64,000 nucleotides of DNA from Streptomyces sp. R41 (GTDB taxonomy: Bacteria; Actinomycetota; Actinomycetes; Streptomycetales; Streptomycetaceae): the NCBI RefSeq assembly GCF_041053055.1, contig NZ_CP163443.1, forward strand, positions 868,001 through 932,000, written 5' to 3'. Under the pieces are notes generated by a model. That model searched no databases and was not told the origin of the DNA. It was given only the letters and a program-made list of their open reading frames with translations. Each line of letters opens with the position of its first letter. Positions within the stretch are counted from its first letter, which is position 1. Shown here piece by piece: positions 8,708 to 17,830 of this stretch. The translations under genes and the position numbers were made by a program.

Positions 8708-9368
8708 CGGTGAAGGCGAGAATTCCCGCCGTACGGTTGGCGTGATCGTTCTGTCTGGCCTGTGGATCATCGTATTCGGACGCGTGCTGTGGGTCTCAAT
8801 GCTTAGGCGCAAGGCAGCGAGTGCGTCGGATTCCTTGACATCAGTACCTGACACCAACACTGACGAACGGCAGCGGTCGACGCCGAAACATCAGCGACCA
8901 GCCAGCCCAGGCCGAGGACGGGTTGACCGATGTCGATGGCTCCCCGTATCGACCTGATAGGGATGACGTCGCAGGCAACTCCCGTTGACGCGCTCAGGGC
9001 CAACCCGCCGCGATGCGCGTCATGTTGCAGCTCAGCGGGCAGGCCACCCACGGCGGTCAGGTGTCCCTGCTTGGTCTGAGGGGTGGGTGCGCTGGCCGTG
9101 GGATCGGCGCTCGCCTCGAAGAAGGGGTTCAGCTGGTTTCGCGAAGTGATCGCGTCCGGGCTCCAGGGGAGACCCGCGGAGTAGGCCCGTGTGCAGGACT
9201 TTGGTGGCCCGCGGCTGATAGCCACAGCGCTTGCCGTGGCAGGTCTGATCGGAACGGGGGCGGCCGTGGTCCTGCTGACACGAGGCTAGACCCAAGTCAT
9301 GCCCCTACCGTGCCCGATCGACCGGTAGCTGACGGGGAACCACGGTGGTTGACGGACAGCGCACATGA
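8708..9368 (+). other. Gene-poor stretch
   Basis: I see no supported gene in these 660 bases. A short plus-strand frame from 8742 begins with a hydrophobic stretch (MIVLSGLWIIVFGRVLWVSM) and could be a tiny membrane peptide or a remnant. Codon bias is weak throughout and short open frames occur on both strands. Confidence 0.3.
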
Positions 9369-9407
9369 GAACGGCCCCCGACCGAGTTACTTGGTCGGGG
9401 GCCGTTC
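9369..9407 (-). terminator. Terminator behind the tRNA-Ser segment
   Basis: A perfect 15-bp inverted repeat (GAACGGCCCCCGACC and its complement) with a 9-nt loop lies 5 nt downstream of the tRNA 3' end on the minus strand. This is the native position for a tRNA terminator and shows that the tRNA 3' flank is ancestral. Confidence 0.8.
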
Positions 9408-9411
9408 ATCT

Positions 9412-9473
9412 GCGGTGGGTGTGAGATTTGAACCCACGGCCACATCGCTGCGACGACGGTTTTCAAGAGCGTC
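9412..9473 (-). tRNA. tRNA-Ser(TGA) 3' part; 5' third does not fit (att scar or pseudo-tRNA)
   Basis: On the minus strand the anticodon loop CTTGAAA (anticodon TGA), a class-II long variable region, a perfect T arm (GTGGG-TTCAAAT-CTCAC) and the 3' acceptor strand ACCCACCG are all intact. The matching 5' acceptor strand should read GGTGGGT. The sequence upstream of the anticodon arm instead reads GGCGGCG..., pairing at only about 4 of 7 positions, and no serine-type D arm can be drawn. The 5' third has therefore been replaced. Keeping everything from the anticodon arm to the 3' end is what remains when an integrative element recombines into a tRNA gene. Confidence 0.6.
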
Positions 9474-9692
9474 GCCGTTTTGAGCCGGCTGCGCCGCCCT
9501 GACCTGCTGGAGTTGACGGAGGCATGTGCTCCGCGTACTCACTGGCCCACAGATGGCTCTCTGACCCGCAGCTGGGTGGTCCAGAACGATGGCGGAACTG
9601 GGTAGCCGCCGCATGGGCCACGCTCGACCGGCAGCCAGGACCACCTGTCCGGCGGATCTTCGTTGGACACCAGGACCTGGAGCGGGAAGGAG

Positions 9693-10460
9693 CTAGCTCA
9701 GGGCGACGCTGTCCCCTGACGCGGTCGCGCCGCTCGTCGTCCCCGTACCGGCGAACTTCCACCGCCAGGTCCCCGAGTAGCTCGCGGTGACCGTCGTCTT
9801 CAGCTTGCCGCCGCTGTCGGTGGTCACGTTCTTGACCGTGGAGTACGTCGAGGATCCGGACTTCTTGAACTGAAGGGCCACCTTCTGGCTGCCGTACCCC
9901 GCGTAGACGTTGGTGTCCCAGTTGGCCCGGGTGAGCGCCCCGGACACGGTGAGCGTGCCGCCCTTGGTGACTGGCTCGGGCGTGGCCTGGGTGGTCGCCA
10001 GCTTCGCGTACCGCTTCACCTTGAACGGCGCGCCGGTGTCCAGGGTGAAATAGTCCTGGTCGTAGGCGGCGGCCTCGGCATTGAAGTGCCAGGTGCCCGC
10101 CGAGCTGTTCTTGAGGTCGAAGTAGTCGGTGCGATCGGGTTCGAGCGTGTACGTGTACGTGCACTTCATGGTCGTCGACGTGGGCCGGGTGCAGGTGGCG
10201 GAGTCCGCGTAGATGAGCCGACTGTCGGAACTGACCAGCTTGCCGCCGTAGATGCCCTTGATCCCTGAGCCGTCCTTGGCGGTGGCCGTCACGGTAAGGC
10301 TCTGCGCCGCGCTGACGCCGACGTTGACGGTCGTCTTACTGAAGGTCACGGAGGTGAAGACGGTGTCGCCCTTGCTCGAGTCCGCATGGGCGGCGGGCGT
10401 CACGAACGAGAGCAGTGCCAGGGTGCCGACGGTGGCGGCCGCGGCGGTACGCATACGCAT
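9693..10460 (-). CDS. Secreted Ig-like beta-sandwich protein, 255 aa
   Basis: A classical signal peptide (residues 1-26, MRMRTAAAATVGTLALLSFV, ending PAAHA) precedes two beta-rich domains. The first (about 30-150) contains a Cys pair (ADSATCTRPTSTTMKCTYTY). The second (about 155-255) resembles the Ig-like repeats of Streptomyces secreted proteins annotated as calcium-binding-like (TKGGTLTVSGALTRANW, then VALQFKKSGSSTYSTVKNVT and GTWRWKFAGTGTTSG). No enzymatic motif is present. It is probably an extracellular or wall-associated structural or adhesion protein. It is intact and monocistronic. Confidence 0.75.
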   Translation of the reverse strand: MRMRTAAAATVGTLALLSFVTPAAHADSSKGDTVFTSVTFSKTTVNVGVSAAQSLTVTATAKDGSGIKGIYGGKLVSSDSRLIYADSATCTRPTSTTMKCTYTYTLEPDRTDYFDLKNSSAGTWHFNAEAAAYDQDYFTLDTGAPFKVKRYAKLATTQATPEPVTKGGTLTVSGALTRANWDTNVYAGYGSQKVALQFKKSGSSTYSTVKNVTTDSGGKLKTTVTASYSGTWRWKFAGTGTTSGATASGDSVALS

Positions 10461-10991
10461 GGTTCTCCAAGAACGGTGAGCCGGAACCGTGTCCGGGCGC
10501 GTAGGAGACCTTCGGCGAGCGGGATTGGTTGTACGGTCGACATCCGCCTCGTCATGGCGGACGACCGCCAGGCGCCTGACAGCTCAGGCACCGCCTTTAC
10601 TGCCGCACGATCCAGCAGCAGAGCGGACAGGGCGCGAGGGTCGAGCGGATGCGCCTCGTCGACAGTCCCGCCACCCCGGACCAACTCCGTTTCCTGCTCG
10701 CCCGGATGACCGAAGCCAGTGAGGTTCGGTTGGGCACTCTACGGTCTTGTCCGCACACCGTGATCCGTCGGACAGCCCCTGGCACTACAGGTGGCATCGG
10801 CCGGCCATCGCCAATGCCGCTCGTACTGATGTGTTCGGCTGTTCGGCCGAAGCAACGAGGTGGCGTGCCGGGCGTCGCGAGCGTGGAGGGCTTCGACCTG
10901 TGATCATGCGGCTTTGGCTACAGGTGATCGACGAGGAGCTCCAGCCCGCGCGGGACATGTGGCGCCCGCCGAGTGACGCTCGCGGGAACGC
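10461..10991 (+). other. Gene-poor stretch
   Basis: I found no supportable gene in these 530 bases between the secreted protein and the DUF4239 gene. Plus-strand pieces such as LRFLLARMTEASEVRLGTLR (about 10673) look protein-like but are too short to assign and lack flanking homology. They may be debris of a lost gene. Confidence 0.3.
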
Positions 10992-11804
10992 GTGGTAGGT
11001 GATGTGGTGGACTGGTTGACCTCGCTGCCGGCCGTGGTGCTGGTCGTGGGCTGGCTCTTGCTCGCTTTGCTGGTCGCGGCCCTTGCGCGGGTCGGCGTCC
11101 GGGCGTTGGTACCGGCCGGGGAACAGGAACGGGTACCGCAGATCGCCATGCCCTTGATGCCCACACTCGGCGCTGCCTTCGCGATCTTTGCGGCCCTCTC
11201 ACTGGCCAGCGAGGCCGGCTATCTGCGCGCTGCGGAGAGCTTGGTGAGCGACGAGGCGGCCGCGGCATCCCGTCTGGCGTGGGCGGCGACAAGTCCGCGA
11301 GTCCACTCGGAGCCGATCCATATGGCACTGCGGGACTACCTGCAGACCACGCGGGCCAGGGAGTGGAAGGGCGCGGCAGCGGCGTCCGGTGACGATCCGG
11401 TCACCGCTCGCGCCATCGCAAAGCTGGAGCGGAGCGTGCGCACCGAGGCGGCCCGGCCCGAGCTGGGATCCCCGGCGAGTACGGAGCTGCTGGTTTCCCT
11501 GGACGGCCTCACCAGTAGTCGGCGAGCTCGTGTTGCGGCCGCCTCGCGGGACGTTCCCACGCTCTACGTCATCACACTTGTGGTCAGCGGACTGGCCCTG
11601 ATCGTGAACGCGGGCGCACTGACCTTCCGCAGCAGCTTGCGAACGTCGCTGCTCATCACGGGCGTTGGGAGCGTGGTCGGCCTCAGCCTGGCGCTGCTCT
11701 TCGCACTGAGCGCGCCGTGGAGCGGACCGTTCATCGTGAGTGGGCACCCACTCGACGCCGTCGTCGGGGATCTGGGGTCCGGCTTCTTCCACAGCGGGTC
11801 GTAG
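10992..11804 (+). CDS. DUF4239 (bestrophin-like) membrane protein, 270 aa
   Basis: Four predicted membrane segments lie in the DUF4239 arrangement. Two are N-terminal (VVLVVGWLLLALLVAALARV and MPLMPTLGAAFAIFAALSLA). A long soluble helical domain follows, with SEAGYLRAAESLVSDEAAAA, RLAWAATS and LRDYLQTTRAREW. Two more are C-terminal (TLYVITLVVSGLALIVNAG, SLLITGVGSVVGLSLALLFA). The family is related to bestrophin-type channels, but its function in bacteria is unknown. The start is uncertain: GTG 10992 gives a complete first helix but has a weak ribosome binding site. Confidence 0.75.
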   Translation: MVGDVVDWLTSLPAVVLVVGWLLLALLVAALARVGVRALVPAGEQERVPQIAMPLMPTLGAAFAIFAALSLASEAGYLRAAESLVSDEAAAASRLAWAATSPRVHSEPIHMALRDYLQTTRAREWKGAAAASGDDPVTARAIAKLERSVRTEAARPELGSPASTELLVSLDGLTSSRRARVAAASRDVPTLYVITLVVSGLALIVNAGALTFRSSLRTSLLITGVGSVVGLSLALLFALSAPWSGPFIVSGHPLDAVVGDLGSGFFHSGS

Positions 11805-11968
11805 GCGGACCAACGACACATCTCCGAGTGTGAAAACAGGGGGAGTCGGCGGCGCGCAATGTCTTGGAAGGGAGGCGCATCGACGTCCGCTCCAGGCCGT
11901 GATCCGGGCGGGTCGAACGGGGGAAGGGCCACACGTGCCGTGCAGGGGGCGCTTCGTCATGTCCGGGG

Positions 11969-12241
11969 TCAGTGCAGGTTCAGCACCATCGCGTCGTACA
12001 GGGACGCGTCCGTGAAGGGCTGCACCTCGTCGAACCACTCGTAGCCCCACATCTCGTACAGGCCGCGGACCTTCGGGTGGTCGCGCTCGACGAGGAGCGT
12101 CACCCGTTCCTCGGGCCGGCCGCGCAATAGCTCGTGGTGGATCTGATGCGCCACGCCCGTACCGCGGAACTTCTCGACGATCACCAGCTCGGACAGGGCG
12201 AAGGTGCGGGCACCAGTCTCGACGATCGCACCGTCGGGCAC
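11969..12241 (-). pseudogene. GNAT acetyltransferase, C-terminal fragment
   Basis: About 90 codons hold the acetyl-CoA-binding motif A ([20 protein letters not shown], with R-G-T-G in place of the usual Q/R-x-x-G-x-G/A) and motif B (VRGLYEMWGYEWFDEVQPF). The N-terminal third of a normal 150-170 aa GNAT domain is missing. The frame opens at a fortuitous start directly next to a pglZ fragment. Its substrate is unknown and it is almost certainly non-functional. Confidence 0.65.
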
Positions 12242-12285
12242 CGGGGTGAGCAGTCCGTTCCACTATCGGGTGTCAGCTGGCAGCG

Positions 12286-12590
12286 TGCCTTGAGGGCGGT
12301 GTAGTGGGAGTCGGCGTCCCACAGCGCGACGATGGACGCGCCGGGCTCGGGCCACACCACGCGCGGTCCGGACAGGACGATCTCCCGTTCGGCGAGCGGG
12401 CCGGTGCCGGGCAGGCGGTGTCGGGCGGACGCGGGATCGACGGTGGTGTCGGTCTTCGTTCCGTGGCGGTCGACGACGTGGCCGTGGTCGATGGTGACGA
12501 TGACGGCCATGCCCTGGACCGCCGCGATGCGCAGCAGGTCGCGCAGGCCGGGGACGTCGTCGACGCCGCGCTGTCCGCCATGTACCTCGC
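12286..12590 (-). pseudogene. pglZ: PglZ (BREX/Pgl phage defence) fragment
   Basis: About 100 codons read [66 protein letters not shown]. The T-x-DHGHVV-x-R core, then the 'GPLxExEIxLxGPRV' and 'D-x-x-x-x-YTxxKA' segments, are the C-terminal part of the alkaline-phosphatase-like PglZ domain found in BREX type 2 phage-resistance loci of Streptomyces. Both ends are missing. It is followed directly by a GNAT fragment in the same direction. No other BREX gene (brxL, pglX, pglY) is visible nearby. Confidence 0.55.
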
Positions 12591-12597
12591 CGACCGT

Positions 12598-12904
12598 TCG
12601 CCATCGCGCTGGCGTGGAAGATGGAGCGTGGTGAGGTGGCCACCTCGTGGTCTCGTTCATGAAGCGGGAGTTCGGGACGCAGCTCATCGAGGGGTACTTC
12701 GGGCACACGGCTGGCAGAGTCGCGGTACGACGCGTACGTGGAGTGGACGACAACCCGACTTACCGCGGGTGGCTGGAGAAGGCGTTCGACGAGCTGGGCA
12801 CGGGCCAGGCCGAGGGCCGCGCGGAGGCCAATGAGGAGCTGGTGCAGCTCACCGCCGCCGAGTCGGCCCTCGTCGGCCGGCTCGCGACTGGCTCCGCCAG
12901 GTGA
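12598..12904 (+). pseudogene. Unrecognised protein fragment
   Basis: Protein-like sequence starts in one frame ([19 protein letters not shown]) and continues after a frame change near 12650 as [40 protein letters not shown] and an Ala/Glu-rich helical end to 12904. Composition and codon bias suggest a former gene broken by a frameshift and cut off at its 5' end. I cannot assign a family. It lies head to head with the pglZ fragment. Confidence 0.35.
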
Positions 12905-13110
12905 GCCACGACAAGGGGCGCCCAGGTGCCAAAGGCGAACTCGCGGCTGCCGAACCCAAGAAACCGTGCTACCGCCTCCTGCACGTCGCCGCCCGGATCG
13001 CCCGTGGCGGCCGCCGCCTTCGCTTGCGGATCTCGGCGACCTGGCCCTGGAGACAAGAACTCACGGCCGCATTCCATCGCCTGGCCGCGCTACCCCGCCC
13101 CGCCGGCTGA
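12901..13110 (+). pseudogene. IS1380-family transposase, C-terminal fragment
   Basis: The frame reads EPKKPCYRLLHVAARIARGG, RRLRLRISATWPWRQELTAAF, then HRLAALP. The 'LRYRLLHVxARLxRGxRRxxLRIxxTWPW' block is the conserved C-terminus of IS1380-family DDE transposases. Everything upstream, including the catalytic triad, is absent. No IS end could be identified in the following 270 bases up to 13390, which hold no other gene. Confidence 0.6.
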
Positions 13111-13390
13111 CCGGCCGCCCCCTGACCTCCCACGATCCGAGGGAACTTGGAGAACCCGACCACCGCGCCGGGCCGCCACCATGCCCACCGACCGACACCG
13201 CCCCAAACGACGCCGCTCAGCCACCCAACAGCTTCAACTGAAACGGCGAGGTCAAGCACCTGTCCGCGCGGCCGGAGACTGGTGATGCGGGCGATGCATC
13301 ATCCGGTAGGGCGATGACGGGACCGGGCCTTGCCGGGCAGCAAGCGGTCGTGGAGCTCCCAGTGGTGGGGCCGCAGTATCGGCCACCATG

Positions 13391-14950
13391 TCATGGCTGC
13401 TCTGCGTTCGCGGCTCCCGTACGGTCTCCAGGCTGCGGCCTTGCCTGAGAGGGCAGTGGAAGGGCCCGGGCAGGTACGTCAAAGGTGTAGGCGTCGGCGT
13501 CGAATCGGCTCAGTCGGCGCACGAGCCGCCCGGTGGACCACGGCCAGGCGAAGGTGTTCCGCCCGGTGGAAGTGAAGTAGTAGCTGGTGCAGCCGCCGGC
13601 GTTGTAGACCGTGGTCGCGAGCGCGTCCTGGACTGCGGTGTTGTGCGCGGCCTGTGCGGCCGACCGGACGTCCAGGGCACAGTGGCCGCCCTGGTCGAGG
13701 TGGGCCAGGGCGGCAATGAGATACGTCAGCTGGGCTTCCAGGACGGTGATCGCGGAGGTGGAGCCGCCGAGCAGATTGGGTCCCAGAAGCAGGAAGAGGT
13801 TGGGGAAGCCGCTCACGGTGGTGCCCATGTACGCCTGCGGTTCGCCACCCCATGCTTCGTCGAGTGTCCGGCCGTTCCTGCCGTACAGGGTCTTGGCCAG
13901 CGGCAGCTGCCCGACGCGGAAGCCCGTGGCCTCGATGAGCACGTCGGCGTGGACGGTGGTGCCGTCGGCGCCGACGACTTCGTTGCCGCGTACGGCGGTC
14001 ACGGCCGTGGGGTGCAGGCGGACGTGCGGCTGGGACAGGGCCCGGTAGAAGGTGCTGGACGTCAGAAGACGCTTGCAGCCCAGCCGGTAATCCGGTGTCA
14101 GTTGCCGGCGTAGTTGCCGGTCGCGGACCGCGAGCCGCAGATGTGCGCGGGCGCCGGCCTCGAGGAGACGGGCGCCCTGAGGGTGGCGGAAGGCGTAGCC
14201 AAAGCCCTCCTGCAGGGCGTACTGCCCGGCGCGCAGGGCGCCGCGCACACCGGGTACGCGGTCCAAAAGCCGGTTGAACGCCGCGGGTAGCAGCAGATCG
14301 GGCTTGGGCAGCACCCACTGGGCAGTGCGCTGGAAGAGGCCCACGGCCGCAGCCTGGGCTTCGATGGCCGGGACGACCTGGACGGCGGAGGCGCCGCTCC
14401 CCACCACGGCCACCCGCCGCCCGGCCAAGTCGACGCTGTGGTCCCACCGGGCGGTATGGAACACGGGACCGTTGAAGTCCTCGATCCCGGGGACTTCCAG
14501 GCGGCGCGGGACGTGCCAGGGGCCGGTGGCCAGGACCAATACCGCCGCGCTGTAGGGCCCGTCGGTGGTCTCCAGCAGCCAGCGGCCGGCCGCCCCATCC
14601 CACCGGGCTCCCAGCACCTGAACACCGCAGCGCAGCATGTCACCAAGCCGGTACCGCTGGGCCGTCGCCCGCAGATAAGCAAGGATTTCCCGCTGCCCGG
14701 CGAAGACCCTGCTCCAGGCGGCATCCGGGGTGAAGGAGTAGCTGTAGAGCGTCGAGGGCACATCACAGGCGCAGCCGGGGTAGGTGTTCTGCCTCCAGGT
14801 GCCGCCGAGTTGCGTCGACTTCTCCAGAACGAGCACATCGTCAAACCCTGCCTCGCGAAGCCGGACGGCGGCGCCGATTCCGGAGAACCCCGCTCCGACG
14901 ACCACGGCCCGCAGGTCCCTGTCAGTCCGCGCCCTCTGAGCCGGGATCAC
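13391..14950 (-). CDS. Baeyer-Villiger-type flavin monooxygenase, 519 aa
   Basis: Two Rossmann motifs are visible: FAD-binding VVVGAGFSGIGAA at 16-28 and NADPH-binding VVGSGASA at 182-189. Between them, at residues 159-169, FNGPVFHTARW fits the type I Baeyer-Villiger fingerprint F-x-G-x-x-x-H-x-x-x-W. EKSTQLGGTWRQNTYPGCACD and IEATGFRV are further family hallmarks. The enzyme should oxidise a ketone to an ester or lactone, or a heteroatom, using NADPH and O2. The substrate is unknown. The length is normal and the gene is intact and monocistronic. Start 14950 is near the expected N-terminus. Confidence 0.85.
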   Translation of the reverse strand: MIPAQRARTDRDLRAVVVGAGFSGIGAAVRLREAGFDDVLVLEKSTQLGGTWRQNTYPGCACDVPSTLYSYSFTPDAAWSRVFAGQREILAYLRATAQRYRLGDMLRCGVQVLGARWDGAAGRWLLETTDGPYSAAVLVLATGPWHVPRRLEVPGIEDFNGPVFHTARWDHSVDLAGRRVAVVGSGASAVQVVPAIEAQAAAVGLFQRTAQWVLPKPDLLLPAAFNRLLDRVPGVRGALRAGQYALQEGFGYAFRHPQGARLLEAGARAHLRLAVRDRQLRRQLTPDYRLGCKRLLTSSTFYRALSQPHVRLHPTAVTAVRGNEVVGADGTTVHADVLIEATGFRVGQLPLAKTLYGRNGRTLDEAWGGEPQAYMGTTVSGFPNLFLLLGPNLLGGSTSAITVLEAQLTYLIAALAHLDQGGHCALDVRSAAQAAHNTAVQDALATTVYNAGGCTSYYFTSTGRNTFAWPWSTGRLVRRLSRFDADAYTFDVPARALPLPSQARPQPGDRTGAANAEQP

Positions 14951-16174
14951 AGCAACGCTCCGGTCGGGCGGCCGGTGCAGAGACCACGGCCCGAGCGCAG
15001 CTCTCGCGGAGCCGTTCGGCGGCCGGATCCCGGAGGGAACCCGGCATTGCCGGCTGCCTTGGCCGCCCGTCGTGCGGTCCCTGCCACAGCCTGCTCACCT
15101 GGAACGCGCGGCCCTGCCGAGGTGTGTGGGTCTGGCTGGGTCACAGCAGCCAATGGCAGACCTGCCTGCATCAGTTCCTTCTTTCCCTTGCTCCGGTGGG
15201 TGCCGTCGGTCGGCGATCCACCCGTGCTGGTCGACGGGTCACCCGGACACATCCACAACGTCGACCAGTCCGGCGCGTGGTCGTCCGTGCGGCGTCGTCC
15301 GCATCCAGGCCACTTCGGCCGAATCCGGCGTGAGCGCCTCGTGCATGCAGTTCACGGGAAGTGATCGGGTACGTGAAACGGGGCCACAGGGCGTTCCACT
15401 GACGCCACACACTGCATGATCCCGAAATGCTCACGCCGGCAGCGCACGTAACGCTGGCATCGGATGACGGTGAGGAAACGTCACATGCTGGGGATTTGTT
15501 CAGTCAGGGCCGTCGAGAGCATCACTCGAACGAAGCACGAGGCGGGCGCAGGGCAGCCCCGCCGTACAGTGCGGCTGTCGGAATCGACCTGGGTCTGCAG
15601 CCACGGGTGCAGTGCCACATCCGTCTCGCCGCGGGTCTCCTGACTGCCCTGCCAAGAAGCTGAGCGCCCACGAACGAGGGTCTGTGGATGCGTGAACCGT
15701 CCACGGCGAAACCGCAGGCCGGCAGTAGCGAGCCCTGGGGAAGCGGCGGCGGCAGACGCCGACGGATCGGGGCGCGGCGAGAGCTAAGTAGGTGGCGTTG
15801 ATGCGGAGTTCGACAAGGTCGCCGACGACCTGCCGCAGTTCCTTGATCACATCCGTCGTTGCGTCGTCAGTTTCGTGGAAGCGGGTGCGATCGGAGACCT
15901 GTAGTGATCACCCGCTGCGATCGCCGGGTGCGTACATGGTCCGGCTGTGACCGCCGAAACACCGACGGCCGGCAGCCGCTACCGGCGTCCTTGGGACCGG
16001 CCTCGGCCAGGTCGCTCACCGCAGAGGCAACCCCAGGTCGGGCCCGCGCTCGGCAGGTCCGGACGATCGGTGCCAGGCGGGGTGCTTGGGGGACCAGAAG
16101 TAACTCATTCATTCGCGCCGGGATAGTCCGGGGCGAGGAACCGGCGGACTGGGCCATGCTCTCGCGCGTGGCAG
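14951..16174 (+). other. 1.2-kb stretch without a supported gene
   Basis: Open frames on both strands are short, overlap one another and lack recognisable motifs. A minus-strand piece ending near 15790 reads VSDRTRFHETDDATTDVIKE then LRQVVGDLVELRINATYLAL and looks like the start or middle of a lost gene. It breaks into non-coding sequence around 15780. I treat the region as debris between two monooxygenase genes. Confidence 0.3.
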
Positions 16175-17335
16175 TCAGGAAGGCTGGACCTCGTCGAAGA
16201 GGGCGAGGGCTTCGGACGGGTCCGGGCTCACGAGGCGTTCCAGACCAGCCATCGTGATGTTCGCCCACCTGCCGGCCCGTGCCCACATCCGTTCCTCGAA
16301 GGCGCGGACGGCCTCGTCCAGATCTCCAGGGCCGGGGGCCGCGGCGATGGACTCGGCGAGTTCGGCGCCTTCCAGCATCGCGAGGTTCGCGCCCGCCCCC
16401 AACGGGGGCATCAAGTGGGCGGCGTCGCCCAGGAGCGTCACCCCGGGGACGTGGGCCCAGGTGTGGGACACGGGAAGGACATAGAGGGGGCGGTGGATGA
16501 AAGCCGTGCCGTGGTGGAGGAGGTCGAGGACGGAAGCGGCCCAGCCGTCGAACTGGGCCAGCAGGCTTGATCGCGTGGCCTCGACGTCGGCCGGGCCCAG
16601 GCCCGCGCGCTGGTTCAGGCCCGTAAGCCGGTCCGTGTTCGTGTGCCAGTCCAACGGTACGCGGAACTGGGCGTACACCTTGACGTGGCCGCCGCTGTTG
16701 CGCTGGGCGACGAGCGCGCGGTTCACGCCGTACACGGCCACGGAACCGTCGCCGACCAGCCGGGCGAGGTCGGGGTGGCGGGTGTCGACGTCGTCCAGGG
16801 AAGTCTCGACCAAGGTGACGCCGGTGTACTGCGGCGACGCGGACGAGACCGCCGGGCGGACCCGGGACCAGGCACCGTCCGCGCCGATCACGAGGTCGAA
16901 CGTCTCCTGTCGCCCGTCCGCGAAATGGACCAGCACGCCATCCCGGCTCTCCGGCACCACCTCCGTCACGACCCGCCCCCACTGAACGTCCACAGGCCCG
17001 AGCAACAGGTCACGCAGTTGCCCGCGGTCGATCTCGGGATTGGCCCGGTCACCCGGACGAGGTTGCCAGTCGCGCAGGACGGTCCCGTCCGCGTCCAGGA
17101 TGCGCATGGCCTGCCCCTCGGGACGGGACAGTGCCTGGAACTCCGCCAGCACCCCCGCCTTCTCCAGCGCCAGCTGGCCCAGCCCCTCGTGCAGGTCCAG
17201 CGTGCCGCCCGCGGGACGGGCGTCGCGGGCGGGATCGCGTTCGAGGACGGTGACAGGGTGACCATGACGGTGCAGGACGCGGGCAAAGGTAAGGCCGGCG
17301 GGACCGCTGCCGATCACGGCGATACGGGGTCTCAT
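16175..17335 (-). CDS. Tet(X)-like FAD-dependent monooxygenase, 386 aa
   Basis: This is a class A flavin monooxygenase. GSGPAG at 9-14 binds FAD, DLVIGADGAWSRVR (147-160) is the DG motif, and LLGDAAHLMPP (301-311) is the GD motif. The segments GGTLDLHEGLGQLALEKAG and NPEIDRGQLRDLLL closely follow the corresponding parts of Tet(X) tetracycline-inactivating enzymes (GGTLDLHKGSGQEAM, NPEINRNDLRAILL; recalled, not aligned by program). Many actinobacterial relatives act on other aromatic or antibiotic substrates, so the substrate is open. The gene is intact, with an ATG start, and monocistronic. Confidence 0.8.
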   Translation of the reverse strand: MRPRIAVIGSGPAGLTFARVLHRHGHPVTVLERDPARDARPAGGTLDLHEGLGQLALEKAGVLAEFQALSRPEGQAMRILDADGTVLRDWQPRPGDRANPEIDRGQLRDLLLGPVDVQWGRVVTEVVPESRDGVLVHFADGRQETFDLVIGADGAWSRVRPAVSSASPQYTGVTLVETSLDDVDTRHPDLARLVGDGSVAVYGVNRALVAQRNSGGHVKVYAQFRVPLDWHTNTDRLTGLNQRAGLGPADVEATRSSLLAQFDGWAASVLDLLHHGTAFIHRPLYVLPVSHTWAHVPGVTLLGDAAHLMPPLGAGANLAMLEGAELAESIAAAPGPGDLDEAVRAFEERMWARAGRWANITMAGLERLVSPDPSEALALFDEVQPS

Positions 17336-17431
17336 GTCGATACAACGTACGGTCCCTCACCAAGCCGGTCCCGCCCCGTCACCGAACCGAAACGACGGCG
17401 TGAGCCAGCGGATGGGTGATCCCCGTCGTGC

Positions 17432-17830
17432 TCAGTTGCGGGGCAGAAGGGCGCATGGTCGTACGGGGCGGCCGAGGAGTTGGAACACGAGGGTGCGGTG
17501 GGCGGCGTGGAGGGTGCGGACGTCCGCGCGGTTGATGTCGGGTTTGACTGCAGGGGCGCCGTGGCGGCGGCCCGGTTTGGTGGGGATCCACAGGTGGCCG
17601 GGGTCGCTGCCCTGGAATTGCCGGGTGATGTGTGCGCGGGTGTCGAGCCAGCGGGTGAGGACGTCGGCAGTGCGGGTGTCGAGGGGGGGTGAGGCCCGGT
17701 GTGGAGGTGGACGACGCGTTGTGCGAGGTCGAGGTCGGCGGTGCGAAGGCGGTGAAGTTCGGGGACGGTGCGGCCGGTGGAGGCGACGAGGATGGCACCC
17801 ATGAAGGGCTGCACCAGCAGACACCCTGGC
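17432..17830 (-). pseudogene. Tyrosine-recombinase-type integrase, C-terminal fragment
   Basis: Two minus-strand frames are needed. PFMGAILVASTGRTVPELHR and LRTADLDLAQRVVHLHTG are in one; DTRTADVLTRWLDTRAHITR, FQGSDPGHLWIPTKPGR, VRTLHAAHRTLVFQLLGRPV and a short tail are in the other. This is the C-terminal part of the recombinase family also seen at 17810-18793 and 37280-38998. The frameshift is near 17690. The gene has lost its N-terminal half and is inactive. Confidence 0.55.

Noticed and set aside
9412..9498. Selenocysteine tRNA
   Set aside because: The anticodon is TGA (serine), not TCA, and the acceptor/T-arm geometry is that of an ordinary tRNA-Ser.
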